This document shows positions 16,418 through 25,257 of a stretch of DNA of 64,000 nt, in pieces; position 1 is the stretch's first letter, and the number at the start of each line of letters is the position of its first letter. This stretch comes from Lichenicoccus sp964246745. Its GTDB lineage: Bacteria > Pseudomonadota > Alphaproteobacteria > Acetobacterales > Acetobacteraceae. A program made the translations under genes and the position numbers. The stretch spans positions 21,628-85,627 of the forward strand of contig CAXTRK010000014.1 in assembly GCA_964246745.1 (NCBI GenBank), written 5' to 3'. Under the pieces are notes generated by a model. The model worked only from the letters and a program-made list of their open reading frames with translations, was not told the DNA's origin and made no database searches.

Positions 16418-17373
16418 GGGCGCACCTTTTGCGGCGGCAGGCGCAGCGACTCCGGCTTGTTCGAGCCGCCGCCGCCAAGCAGCCAGGAGCCGCGCAACTG
16501 CGCCAGCAGCTTGTCGAGCTGCTCCAGGGTTGCCTGCGTCTGGATGGTCAGCGCCGGCAGGTTCGCGCTGGTGGTCTTGAGGTTGCTCGCGATCGCCGGC
16601 AGCGCCGGCGTGGCCTGGGCCGCGTTGCCTGTCACCTTGCGTACGTTGCCAAGGACTGCGTGCGACTGGTCGAGCAAGGGCGGCACCTTGGCCAGGATCG
16701 GCTCAAGCCTGGCGATGTCCGCCCGCAGGGTCGCCATCGTGGCGGTGGCTTGATTGATCAGCGTGTCGTCGGTCAGCAGCTTGCCGACGGAACCATGTCC
16801 CGCCTTCAGTCCCGCGACCAGGTCGCCCAGCGTGCTCACCGACTGGTTGGCGTGCTGGAGCAACGGCAGGATCTGCGCGCGGATTTCGGAGATTGTCCTG
16901 GTGATGGCGTCGGCCGGATTGGGCGCCACCGTCGCCTTCAACACCGCGAAGTTCCAATCGAGCGGCTTTCCGGTGCCACGGCTGATGTCGATGTAGGCGG
17001 CGCCGGCAACCGCGTAGCGAAGCCGGATCGTGGCCTTGCTGTCGCGACGGATATAGGGATCGGCCTGCTGCCTGATGCTGGCGGTCGCATAGAGGGTGCC
17101 GTCCGGATTGAGCACAATCTGATTGACCGAGCCCATCTGCGTGCCGAGCACCTGGATGTCGGCGCCGGGCGCCAGACCGCCGACGCCCCCTTGCGGCAGC
17201 AGGATGCGCAGCTCGGAATCCGGCTTGAGCCAGCGTCGCACCACGCCCGCCTCGAAGATCGCGCCGAAGAACAGCGCGGCGGCGATCAACACCAGCAGGC
17301 CCACCCACTCATCGGTGTAGCGCAGACGCAGCAATCCGCTGGTATCGTCCGGGCGTCGTCGCTGCAGCATCAT
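16414..17373 (-). CDS. MCE/MlaD-family lipid transport substrate-binding protein
   Basis: 319 residues. One N-terminal membrane helix (WVGLLVLIAAALFFGAIFEA, about 25-45) anchors a single MCE domain (about 55-150: ILLPQGGVGGLAPGADIQVL, then IRLRYAVAGAAYIDIS). The C-terminal half is helical (ISEIRAQILPLLQHANQSV and later repeats), as in MlaD/PqiB-like proteins that form hexameric tunnels for lipids. It is coupled by 4-nt overlaps to the ATPase-like gene upstream and the lipoprotein downstream. Confidence 0.9.
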   Translation of the reverse strand: MMLQRRRPDDTSGLLRLRYTDEWVGLLVLIAAALFFGAIFEAGVVRRWLKPDSELRILLPQGGVGGLAPGADIQVLGTQMGSVNQIVLNPDGTLYATASIRQQADPYIRRDSKATIRLRYAVAGAAYIDISRGTGKPLDWNFAVLKATVAPNPADAITRTISEIRAQILPLLQHANQSVSTLGDLVAGLKAGHGSVGKLLTDDTLINQATATMATLRADIARLEPILAKVPPLLDQSHAVLGNVRKVTGNAAQATPALPAIASNLKTTSANLPALTIQTQATLEQLDKLLAQLRGSWLLGGGGSNKPESLRLPPQKVRP

Positions 17374-18062
17374 TCCCCCCGCATCGATGCAAGGCCGCTT
17401 TCGAGCAAATGAAGCCGGTGGCGCGTCGGGAAATGCCGGCCTAGCCAGTATGGCGTATCACGGGTGAAGCAGATCGCGGCGGCGCCGTCGTCGAGCGCGC
17501 GCGACAGCAATTCCAGGAACGGCGTGGTCAGGTCGGGACGGTCCGAGGCGATCGAGCTCTCCAGCAGCAGCAGATGCGGCTCGCCCAGGAACGCGCGCAC
17601 GCTCGCGGCCCGGATCAGGTCGCCGTCCGAGAGACGGTCGGGACGCGTCAGCGGCAGTCCGGGCAGGCCCAGCAGCCGCGACAGCGCCACGGCTTGCTGG
17701 GTGATCGCCGCCTCTGTGTCGCGGGTGTGGTGCAGTTGCGGCAGCATGATGCTGACATGGGTGGGCAGCATCTCCGCCCATCCGCCCCGCTGATGGATGC
17801 GCCCGATGCGTCCGCGCAATGCCGCCGCGCGTTCGCTGTCGAGTTCGCTCCAGTCATGGCCCATGCAGCGCACCGAGCCGCTTCTGAGCGCGATCAGGCC
17901 GCTGCACAGATCGGCGAGATCGGCGACTTGCGCGGGATCGTGCGCCTCGATCAGGGCGCACTCGCCCGGCATCAGGCGCAGATCGAGCGGCGCGTTCGGC
18001 AGCGTGCTGGCCTCGAAGACGGCAGCCGCGGAGAGCAACTCCAGCACCGGCGCATGCTTCAT
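17370..18062 (-). CDS. Degenerate ABC ATPase-like subunit of the MCE transporter
   Basis: 230 residues at the MlaF position of the operon. The ABC fold can be followed, but the catalytic motifs are lost: where the P-loop GxxGxGKST should be (about 38-46) it reads IEAHDPAQV with no Gly-Lys-Ser; the LSGGQ signature is LSDGD (144-148); Walker B ends LLLLESS, with Asp to Glu and catalytic Glu to Ser (about 164-170). The gene is intact and tightly coupled (it abuts mlaE-like and overlaps the MCE gene by 4 nt), so it looks like a maintained pseudo-ATPase, not a decaying gene. How transport would be powered is open. Confidence 0.8.
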   Translation of the reverse strand: MKHAPVLELLSAAAVFEASTLPNAPLDLRLMPGECALIEAHDPAQVADLADLCSGLIALRSGSVRCMGHDWSELDSERAAALRGRIGRIHQRGGWAEMLPTHVSIMLPQLHHTRDTEAAITQQAVALSRLLGLPGLPLTRPDRLSDGDLIRAASVRAFLGEPHLLLLESSIASDRPDLTTPFLELLSRALDDGAAAICFTRDTPYWLGRHFPTRHRLHLLESGLASMRGE

Positions 18063-18845
18063 CTAAGCCGCCACCGTCAGCAGGATGCTGGCGAGCAGGA
18101 TGACGACGATGCCGCGCACGAAGCCGCGCGGCAGCAGGTTCGACAACTGGTCGTCTGGAGCGGCGCCGAGGCCGGTCAGGCAGCAGCTCAACCCCACCAG
18201 ATAGCCGATCACCAGCAGCTTGGCCGGCACCAGCAGATCGTCGCGCGGGCTCATCGCCGCGATGACCCGGTCAAGGAAGCTCCACAGGTTCTCATGCTGG
18301 CTGCTGATCGCGTTGCTGACGATGAAGCCGAACACCAAAGCGGTGGCGCCGAACAGGATGCCGAGCGTGAAGCTGCCCAGCGCGAAGGCCAGGGTGCGCG
18401 GCATCACCAGCAGCAGGAACGGATCGATGCCCTGCGCGATCATCGCCCGGGTCTGTCCGCCGGTCTGCATCGTGCCGAGCTGCGCCACGGTGAGCATGCC
18501 GCTGCGGCCGAGCAGGATGATTCCCACCAGCAGCGGCGTCAGTTCGCGCAGCAGCACGGTCACCAATACCGTGCCGGCCAGTTGCGTCTGCCCGGCGACG
18601 CCCAGCCAGTAGAGCGCCTCATAGACCATGCCGATCCCGAGCAGCGAGGCGGTGACCAGCGTCGTGGCCAGACCGCCTCCGGCCGCCTGGCGCATGGTCA
18701 GGATGAACTGATAGCGTGTCGTGCGCCGCCAGGCGCCCCAGCGCGACGCCTCGCGCAGCACGCCCCAGCTCGCCGCCGCCAGGATCAGCGGAAATCGTGT
18801 CGACCCGCGGGCGCCGCGGCCGATTGCGGCCAGCGCCCGCCTCAT
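18063..18845 (-). CDS. MlaE-family ABC permease
   Basis: 260 residues. MlaE/YrbE-type permease with the block VLVTVLLRELTPLLVGIILLGRSG, the conserved stretch MQTGGQTRAMIAQGIDPFLLLVMPR, and 5-6 hydrophobic helices. It is the inner-membrane core for MCE-dependent phospholipid movement. Its start overlaps the cyclase-like gene stop (ATGA) and its stop abuts the ATPase-like gene. The N-terminal 40 residues are basic and hydrophobic. Confidence 0.9.
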   Translation of the reverse strand: MRRALAAIGRGARGSTRFPLILAAASWGVLREASRWGAWRRTTRYQFILTMRQAAGGGLATTLVTASLLGIGMVYEALYWLGVAGQTQLAGTVLVTVLLRELTPLLVGIILLGRSGMLTVAQLGTMQTGGQTRAMIAQGIDPFLLLVMPRTLAFALGSFTLGILFGATALVFGFIVSNAISSQHENLWSFLDRVIAAMSPRDDLLVPAKLLVIGYLVGLSCCLTGLGAAPDDQLSNLLPRGFVRGIVVILLASILLTVAA

Positions 18846-21169
18846 CGCCGTCCCGCCAGGATATAGGTGCGCGCCGTGCCCGCGGCCGGCACGTAGAACA
18901 GTCCCCGCGCACGGAACAGGAAGCTCTGGCGCAGCGGCTGGTAAGCCCCCTCGCTGACCTGGATGGTGCCGGCGTCGGCGGCGCTCTGCGCCATCAGCTC
19001 GGCGGTGCGCACCGCGTCCCCCCAGAGATTGAACAGGCGCGGCTGCTCGCCCAGTGCTGCGCCGAGTGCCGGACCGAGATCGATGCCGATACGAAACACC
19101 GGATCAAGGCCGGACTGCGCCAGCAGCGACTGGCAACGCGCACGGATCGCCAACGCCGCGTCGGCCAAGCGCGGCAGCGCGGTCTGGTCCGGTGCGGAGG
19201 TGCAGCCGGCGGCTGCCACAAGATGGTGGCCGGTCAGCTTCACATAAGGGAGGGCGTACTGCCGTGCGATCTCCTGCAAGGCGCGGGCGACGGTGTCGGC
19301 GACCGCGGTGATGCCGTCCGGATCAGGTCTGGCGAGCGACTGCGCGTCGTCGAAGCGGACGATCATCGCCGCGACATGCGGAAAGTAGCGCGCGGCAAGG
19401 TCGGTCGGGGCAACAGCTTCGGGCGTCAGCACGGAGCTGTACGGCTGCATCCCCTCCGCGGCGGGGAGCAATTCGCGCGGCTGGTCGTCATCCGCCTCCC
19501 GTGGGGCCGTGTCGTTCTGCCTGGCGATCCGCATGGAGACGATCCCGGCCACCGCCTGCGCGAAGCTCCGTCCGCGCGACGGGTCCGCCATATCCTCCAG
19601 CAGCACCGCGCCGGCGAGACCCGATGGTCCGCGTACCGGCAGCACCGAAAGCTTGCCGCTGCCAAAGGGCCGCATCATCAGTCGGTGCAGGCCCGAGGTG
19701 CGCTGGTCCGCCGCGGCATCGGCGACGTCGATGGCCTCGCCCTTGTCGAGCGCCTCGAAGAAACCTGGCAGTTCGGAGCGGGAAAGCTGCAGCCCCTCGA
19801 CATGGTCGTCCGCCTGGGGATCGAACTGATCGTCGCAGGACAGGATGCGTCCCTCCCCGGTCAGCCGCCAGATGCCCGCCCGACGCGCGGCGCAGATATC
19901 GGCCAGGCTTTCGGTCAGTCCGGGCGCGCCATGCGCGGCATCGAACAGCCCCGGCCGTTGCGCAAGCGCCGTCAGGGCCTGCGTCTCGCGCTGGCTGTTT
20001 TCGTGCTGTTGCCGCAGCCTGCGGGCCAGCCGGTCATGACGGCGGTTCTGCTGCAGCAGCAACCCGCCCATGCCCGCCGCCAGCGCCACGGTGACAAGCG
20101 AGAGCAGCAGATGCCGCCAGGTATTGGTCTGCGCAAAGCCGGTGAATTCGGCTTCCGGGGCCGCGATCAGCAGGACCCAATCCTCCGCCGCGGCTGGCAG
20201 GGGGGACGCGATGGTCATGAAACGCCGGCCTTGCACGGTGATGGCCCGATTGCCAAAGCCATTGACACGGAAATGATCGAAGGCGGCGACCAGCGCCGGA
20301 TCGCGCAGCGAGGCGATGCTGGCGTTGACCGCCGCTTTCTGATCAGACGCGTCGAGCGCGATCAGCTTGCCTGCCGCGATCACCGTGCCGTCGCGTTCGA
20401 CGATGGCGGCGCGTCCGGTCTTGCCGATATGCAGCGACCCGAGGAACTGCGAGAGCGCCTCCAAGGTGATGTCCACGCCAAACACGCGGGGCGCAAGGCC
20501 GGGCTGCAGCAGCCGGACCGAAGCGGAGATGCCGGGGGAGCGCGTGGTGTAGAAGATGGTCGGCTCCGACCAGAACACGCCTGATGTGGCGACGGCGCCC
20601 TTGTACCAGCCGCGCGCGCGGGGGTCGAACGTGTCGCTCGGCATGGTGTTGCTGGCGGTCACTTTTCCCAACGCATCCAGACGCGTCGTGGTGACCTGGC
20701 GATGACCCTTCGTGTTGATGATGACCTTGGTGGTGGTGCCGCCGCCCGCGGCGCGGCTGACCATGATGAAGTCGCCATTGCCATCCGCCGCATAGAGGCT
20801 TTGCAGGTGCGGCACCTGGTCCAGCATGCTGCCGGCAAAGGCCTCAAGCGCCGTCTCGCGGTCGCCCACGGCATGACGGGCCACCACGTCGCGCGCGATC
20901 AGCGCCGACTGCGCCGCCGGGCTCAGATAGAGGCTGACTTCGTGGGCGATCCGCTCGCGCGTGACGCGCAGCAGGATGCGGGTGAGATCGAGCGCGTTCG
21001 CGCGGTTGCTTTCATAGCTGTAGAGCGCCACGCCAAGGATCGAGAGCACCACCAGCACGACGCCGAGCACCGGCACGCCGACACGAAGTGCCGCCTGGCG
21101 CCGGCGTCCGCGCTTGGCATGGCTGATATCGACGATCTCGTCGACGGGCAACGCTTCGTCTCCCCGCAT
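18842..21169 (-). CDS. Cache-domain sensor with degenerate class III cyclase domain
   Basis: 775 residues. One membrane helix near 30-50, an extracytoplasmic dCache-like region (about 60-350, including FDPRARGWYKGAV and VFWSEPTIFYTTRSPGISA), a second helix about 365-385, a linker with a GAF-like stretch, and a C-terminal nucleotide cyclase-like domain from about 594. The cyclase keeps IVRFDD (about D607/D608) and LFNLWGDAVRTAELM, but the second metal Asp site reads KLTGHHLVAA where active enzymes have GD, so at least one metal ligand is lost. First gene of the MCE operon, overlapping the permease gene by 4 nt. A ligand-sensing, possibly non-catalytic regulator of the transporter is inferred. 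Confidence 0.78.
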   Translation of the reverse strand: MRGDEALPVDEIVDISHAKRGRRRQAALRVGVPVLGVVLVVLSILGVALYSYESNRANALDLTRILLRVTRERIAHEVSLYLSPAAQSALIARDVVARHAVGDRETALEAFAGSMLDQVPHLQSLYAADGNGDFIMVSRAAGGGTTTKVIINTKGHRQVTTTRLDALGKVTASNTMPSDTFDPRARGWYKGAVATSGVFWSEPTIFYTTRSPGISASVRLLQPGLAPRVFGVDITLEALSQFLGSLHIGKTGRAAIVERDGTVIAAGKLIALDASDQKAAVNASIASLRDPALVAAFDHFRVNGFGNRAITVQGRRFMTIASPLPAAAEDWVLLIAAPEAEFTGFAQTNTWRHLLLSLVTVALAAGMGGLLLQQNRRHDRLARRLRQQHENSQRETQALTALAQRPGLFDAAHGAPGLTESLADICAARRAGIWRLTGEGRILSCDDQFDPQADDHVEGLQLSRSELPGFFEALDKGEAIDVADAAADQRTSGLHRLMMRPFGSGKLSVLPVRGPSGLAGAVLLEDMADPSRGRSFAQAVAGIVSMRIARQNDTAPREADDDQPRELLPAAEGMQPYSSVLTPEAVAPTDLAARYFPHVAAMIVRFDDAQSLARPDPDGITAVADTVARALQEIARQYALPYVKLTGHHLVAAAGCTSAPDQTALPRLADAALAIRARCQSLLAQSGLDPVFRIGIDLGPALGAALGEQPRLFNLWGDAVRTAELMAQSAADAGTIQVSEGAYQPLRQSFLFRARGLFYVPAAGTARTYILAGRR

Positions 21170-21359
21170 GGCCGCCGTCGCCTTTTTGGCGCGGCGTCGT
21201 CGCAGCCTGCCACAGCGCGCGCGGCGCGGCTATCGGGCGCTTTCCTTGCCAAAACAAATCATTCAGACTGGCCGACATTCCAAGGTCGGCGGCAGCCGGC
21301 CAGGTTTTTCGGCAGATCTTTTAGCAGGCGTTCTGGCATGTTCTTGAAGGAAGCGCCCG

Positions 21360-23831
21360 ATGGATAATCTTCCGCCGCACTCGGAGGATTCGGGTGCGTC
21401 CTTTCTGGCCCATGACGGCGAGCTTGGTCCCTGTATCGCCGCCTTCGACTGGTCCCGGACGACGCTTGGTCCGATCGAGTCGTGGCCGTCCAGCCTGGCG
21501 ACGGCCGCGGGAATCGTCGTGCATTGCGCGGTTCCGATGGTGCTGCTGTGGGGCCAGGACGGCGTCATGATCTATAACGACGCCTTCGCGACGTTCGCCG
21601 GCGAACGCCATCCTGAATTGCTTGGCGCCGCTGTGCGTGAGGCGTGGCCGGAAGTCGCCGATTTCAACGACAACGTCATGCGCGTGTGCTTGGCCAAGGG
21701 CACCCTCTCATACCGCGACCGGGAGCTGACGCTGCGCCGCCGCAGCCGGCCTGAGCAGGTCTGGACGGATCTTGATTATGGGCCGGTGCTCGACCGGAGC
21801 GGCCGCGCGGTCGGCGTGATCGCCATCGTCGTCGAGACGACAGAGCGTGTCCGCGCTGAACGGGCGCGTGCGGACGCCGAAATCCGGGTCAGCCAAATCC
21901 TGGAGAGCATGGCGGAAGGATTTTTGCTGCTCGACCCTGACTTCCGGGTGCTTGGCGTCAATGCCGAGGCGCTGCGCCATGTAGAGCAGACGCGCGAGCA
22001 GATCATGCAATTGACATTGTGGGATCTCTGGTCCGGCGTCGGCGACGAGGGGTTGCGTGTGGATGTGCAACGCGCCATGCGCGAGCGGACGCCGCTGAAT
22101 GCCGAGTACCGCTATGTCTGGCGTGATGGCCGCATGAGCTGGCTCGAGGCGCGTGCCTATCCTCACGGCAGCGGCCTTGCCGTATTCTATCGCGACGTGA
22201 CTCGGCGCAAGCGCGCGGAGGAGCGGCAGGCGGCGCTGCTCGCCCTGGGTGCCCGCCTGCGCGAGCGCAAGCAGCCTGAGCCAATCGCGCAGGCGGCCGG
22301 AGCCGTGCTCGGCGCGATGCTCGGCGTCCGTGAGGCTGTGCTTGCCATCGTGCAGCCGGATGGCGCCGGCGTCGCCGTGCTCGAACCATGGTCGGCGGAC
22401 CAGGACACCGACGCCATCACCGGCGCCCGCATGAGTGCCGAGTTCGCAGCCCATGCAATGGACCGGTCCCGCGGCGCCGCGATCGCCATCGAGGAGGTCG
22501 CAGCCAGCGAGACCGTGGCGGAGTGGCGCGGCCGCTTCGCGCGGGCCGGGATCGTGGCCTTCGCCGCCATTCCGCTGCTCGAGGCCGGCCGCGTGGTCGG
22601 ACTGCTCTGCGTCGCGCACAACCGGCGGCGGAAATGGCCGGAGATCGATATGGCCTTCCTGCGCAGTGTCGCGGACCGCACCTGGGCGGCCTTGCAGACG
22701 GCGGCGGCGGAGGCCGACCTGGTCGCTCTCAACCTGGCATTGGAACGTCAGGTCGAGGACCGCACCGCGGAGCGCGACCGTATCTGGCGCAACTCGCGCG
22801 ACCTGCTGATCGCCATCGGCGAGGACGGCATCTACCGCGCGATCAATCCGGCCTGGACCGCGATCCTCGGCCATGCGCCGGAAGAGGTGGTGGGACGCTC
22901 GGTGCTCGACTTCCTTCATCCCGACGATGTCGGCGTGCGTCCCGACCCGGCCGGCTTCGAAACCCGCCACCTGCACAAGGACGGTGGCGTGCGCTGGATT
23001 TCCTGGCGCACCTCGACAGAGAACAAGGTGGTGTATGCCTACGGCCGCGACATCACCCTGGAACGTCAGGCCGCCGAGGCGCTGGCCCGCACCGAGGCGC
23101 AGTTGCGTCAGTCGCAGAAGATGGAAGCCGTGGGCCAGCTTACCGGCGGCCTCGCGCACGATTTCAACAACCTGCTTGCCGGCATGTCCGGCAGCCTGGA
23201 GCTGTTGCAAACACGGATCGAGCAAGGCAGGATTGATGATCTGGGGCAGATCATTGCGCTCGCGGCGGGTGCCGCCCAGCGGGCGACGGCACTCACGCAG
23301 CGCCTGCTGGCGTTCTCCAGGCGCCAGACGCTTGATCCCGTGCCAACCGAACCAGGCCGCCTGATCGCCGACATGGAGGACCTGCTGCGACCCGCAGTGG
23401 GACCGCGTGTCAGCTTCGCGGTGATCGCGCCCGAGGGGCTTTGGACGATTCTGGTGGACATGAACCAGCTTGAGAACGCTCTGCTCAATCTCTGCATCAA
23501 TGCCAACGACGCGATGCCGCAAGGCGGCAGCCTCGCGATCAAGGCGGCCAACACCTCGCTCGACGCGCGCACCGCCCGCGACTACGACGTGGCCGCCGGC
23601 GATTATGTCTGCATCTCCGTCATCGACACCGGCACCGGAATGACCCAGGAGGCGATTGCGCGCGGCTTTGATCCGTTCTTCACCACCAAACCGCCCGGCG
23701 AAGGCACCGGCCTCGGCCTGTCGATGGTTTATGGCTTCATCCGCCAGTCGGGCGGCCATGTCCGCATTCTCTCCGCCCTCGGCGACGGCACCACAGTGTG
23801 TCTTTATCTTCCCTGTCATAAGGCGGCGTGA
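21360..23831 (+). CDS. PAS/GAF sensor histidine kinase
   Basis: 823 residues, cytoplasmic (no membrane helix seen). Order: N-terminal PAS (about 40-165), PAS (about 175-280), GAF (about 290-455), PAS (about 480-580), HisKA with phospho-acceptor H600 in LTGGLAHDFNNLLAG, and HATPase with N-box NLCINANDAMPQGG, G1 VIDTGTGM and FFTTKPPGEGTGLGLSMVYG. Most kinases of this type carry a C-terminal receiver; this one stops right after the ATPase domain (TVCLYLPCHKAA), so a separate response regulator is needed. ATG 21360 follows AAGGAAG. Divergent from the cyclase-like gene by 190 nt. Confidence 0.9.
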   Translation: MDNLPPHSEDSGASFLAHDGELGPCIAAFDWSRTTLGPIESWPSSLATAAGIVVHCAVPMVLLWGQDGVMIYNDAFATFAGERHPELLGAAVREAWPEVADFNDNVMRVCLAKGTLSYRDRELTLRRRSRPEQVWTDLDYGPVLDRSGRAVGVIAIVVETTERVRAERARADAEIRVSQILESMAEGFLLLDPDFRVLGVNAEALRHVEQTREQIMQLTLWDLWSGVGDEGLRVDVQRAMRERTPLNAEYRYVWRDGRMSWLEARAYPHGSGLAVFYRDVTRRKRAEERQAALLALGARLRERKQPEPIAQAAGAVLGAMLGVREAVLAIVQPDGAGVAVLEPWSADQDTDAITGARMSAEFAAHAMDRSRGAAIAIEEVAASETVAEWRGRFARAGIVAFAAIPLLEAGRVVGLLCVAHNRRRKWPEIDMAFLRSVADRTWAALQTAAAEADLVALNLALERQVEDRTAERDRIWRNSRDLLIAIGEDGIYRAINPAWTAILGHAPEEVVGRSVLDFLHPDDVGVRPDPAGFETRHLHKDGGVRWISWRTSTENKVVYAYGRDITLERQAAEALARTEAQLRQSQKMEAVGQLTGGLAHDFNNLLAGMSGSLELLQTRIEQGRIDDLGQIIALAAGAAQRATALTQRLLAFSRRQTLDPVPTEPGRLIADMEDLLRPAVGPRVSFAVIAPEGLWTILVDMNQLENALLNLCINANDAMPQGGSLAIKAANTSLDARTARDYDVAAGDYVCISVIDTGTGMTQEAIARGFDPFFTTKPPGEGTGLGLSMVYGFIRQSGGHVRILSALGDGTTVCLYLPCHKAA

Positions 23832-23878
23832 GAGGCGCGCGCGGACGCTACCAATCGCTCGCCACGCGGTCAGGCTCG

Positions 23879-24499
23879 CTATCCTTGCCCGGTTTTGACA
23901 CCGCGGACTAAAAGCTTACAGGCAGCGCGGGGCCGATCGTGATTTTCATCGTCGCTGTCGCACAGACTCCGGGCATTGATCAGAACCTGATCATTCGCCG
24001 GATCCTTGGGCAGCGCCGCGAGAAGATCATGCGCGCAATGTCCATGGTCACGCAGATCCATGTCGACTGCGTTCACCAAGAGCTGAACAGGCACGTTCAT
24101 CTCATACACATCTGGAGCGAGCTGGAAGCGGGAGACGAGTTTCGCGCCGGTCGCACAGACAGGGCTGTACAGGTCGGGATGATCGAGGAGCACGCGATCC
24201 AGCCTGCGGCCGGCGATCCGTGGTCGATTACCGAGATAGAGGCCGGCAATGCCATTCGCATCGCCAGCCTCGAAACTGCCGATGTCGATTAGCTCATGGA
24301 TCACAACGATGGCCTTGCATGATGGCGTCTGGCAGTGAATGGCCCGCGCATGAGCCGCAGCCGATGCGACATCGGCAACCATCGGCGCCGTATTATCTGG
24401 GTTCCACTTTGACGCCGGCGGTGCGGCTGCGACATTTGTTACGGCTATGCTGCCGCAGCACAGTGTCACCGAACAAAACAGGAGAAGAAACTTTCTCAT
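23879..24499 (-). CDS. Secreted Cys-rich protein, candidate immunity partner of the SleB-like hydrolase
   Basis: 206 residues from ATG 24499. Residues 1-26 form a signal peptide (FLLLFCSVTLCCGSIAV, then AAA-PPAS). The mature protein has six cysteines (HCQTPSC, PVC, HC, LC, AC), compatible with disulfides in the periplasm. No family is recognised. Its start overlaps the stop of the upstream hydrolase gene (ATGA). A peptidoglycan hydrolase without signal peptide followed by an overlapping signal-bearing small protein is the layout of secreted antibacterial effector/immunity pairs, hence the proposal. Local GC is lower than in the flanking core genes. Confidence 0.55.
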   Translation of the reverse strand: MRKFLLLFCSVTLCCGSIAVTNVAAAPPASKWNPDNTAPMVADVASAAAHARAIHCQTPSCKAIVVIHELIDIGSFEAGDANGIAGLYLGNRPRIAGRRLDRVLLDHPDLYSPVCATGAKLVSRFQLAPDVYEMNVPVQLLVNAVDMDLRDHGHCAHDLLAALPKDPANDQVLINARSLCDSDDENHDRPRAACKLLVRGVKTGQG

Positions 24500-24999
24500 G
24501 AAAACCTGAAAAACTTGAAATCCTTGTCCTGGATACCGGGAACTCGAATGTTGTGGCTCGTAGTTGCCCACCTGGGACGGTAATTCCTCGTCGCCCGGCC
24601 ATTTTTTGTCACACCGGGAACGCTTTCCAGTCCTCCGCGCGTGTCGATCCGACTAGACAACGCATCACCTTCCTTTGGCATGGATTTCGGTGAGTAGAAA
24701 TGCGTGGCGCCTTGGCTGATGTCTATGGCATCGCCGCTGAGAATGCGTTCGGAGAGATGCAAGCTCATGCCAGTCGCCATATGGCTATGGGCGAAGTTGC
24801 CGTGCGCCCAAACAGACGAAACCTGCTCGGAATGGTCCTTCTTCATGCGGTTGATCACGACCCATCCTACCATCGCCTGTGCGGTCTCGTTTTCGCCACC
24901 GGCTTCAGAAATCATGGTGCGCGCAAGATCATTAACATTCTCTTGCGACAGCAGACTTTCGCTGGACTCCGTGTTGCCAGAGCGGGATGAGATCGGCAT
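24496..24999 (-). CDS. SleB-like cell wall hydrolase
   Basis: 167 residues. The segment NVNDLARTMISEAGGE, then MVGWVVINRM and later ATHFYSPKSMP follows the pattern of the SleB/CwlJ hydrolase family, where the Glu in (S/G)EAxGE (here E32) is catalytic. No signal peptide or membrane segment is seen, so it would need another route to reach peptidoglycan. ATG 24999 has GGAGG six bases upstream. It overlaps the secreted protein gene by 4 nt. It could be a secreted antibacterial effector or a prophage/endolysin remnant; no other phage or type VI genes are in view. Confidence 0.6.
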   Translation of the reverse strand: MPISSRSGNTESSESLLSQENVNDLARTMISEAGGENETAQAMVGWVVINRMKKDHSEQVSSVWAHGNFAHSHMATGMSLHLSERILSGDAIDISQGATHFYSPKSMPKEGDALSSRIDTRGGLESVPGVTKNGRATRNYRPRWATTSHNIRVPGIQDKDFKFFRFS

Positions 25000-25065
25000 C
25001 TGAAGCCTCCGCCTACCTAGCAGAACTGAGGGACGCCGGTGACGTCGTTGCGGATTGTTTTATGA

Positions 25066-25257
25066 TGTCCCAAGCGCTATACCAAGCTGGCGCTGCTCGA
25101 CACCGGATCAGGATTCATTGGGACGGCTGATGTTACAGATGCACGTCTGGGAGCGAGCTTGGTCAAACTCCGCCGAGTCGGTAACAGGTCCGCTTCGGTC
25201 TCCTACGAGGTGTCTCGATCTAGGCGCCCGCTTGCCGTCAAAGCGGCTCATTCGCCA
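25066..25257 (+). pseudogene. Possible thioesterase-like gene remnant
   Basis: An open frame with no start gives LLDTGSGFIGTADVT, then DARLGASLVKLRRVGN and RSASVSYEV, reminiscent of the central strands of a hot-dog thioesterase. It is truncated at the 5' side by a stop and at 3' by the duplicated dehydrogenase segment (junction at 25258). Only the coding-like look supports it. Confidence 0.2.

Noticed and set aside
21708..23819. A 703-codon open frame antisense to the histidine kinase (and similar ones antisense to 39.3-41.1 kb and 43.5-45.5 kb)
   Set aside because: Composition artefact of GC-rich DNA: frames opposite real genes stay open; no domain, start signal or neighbour supports them.
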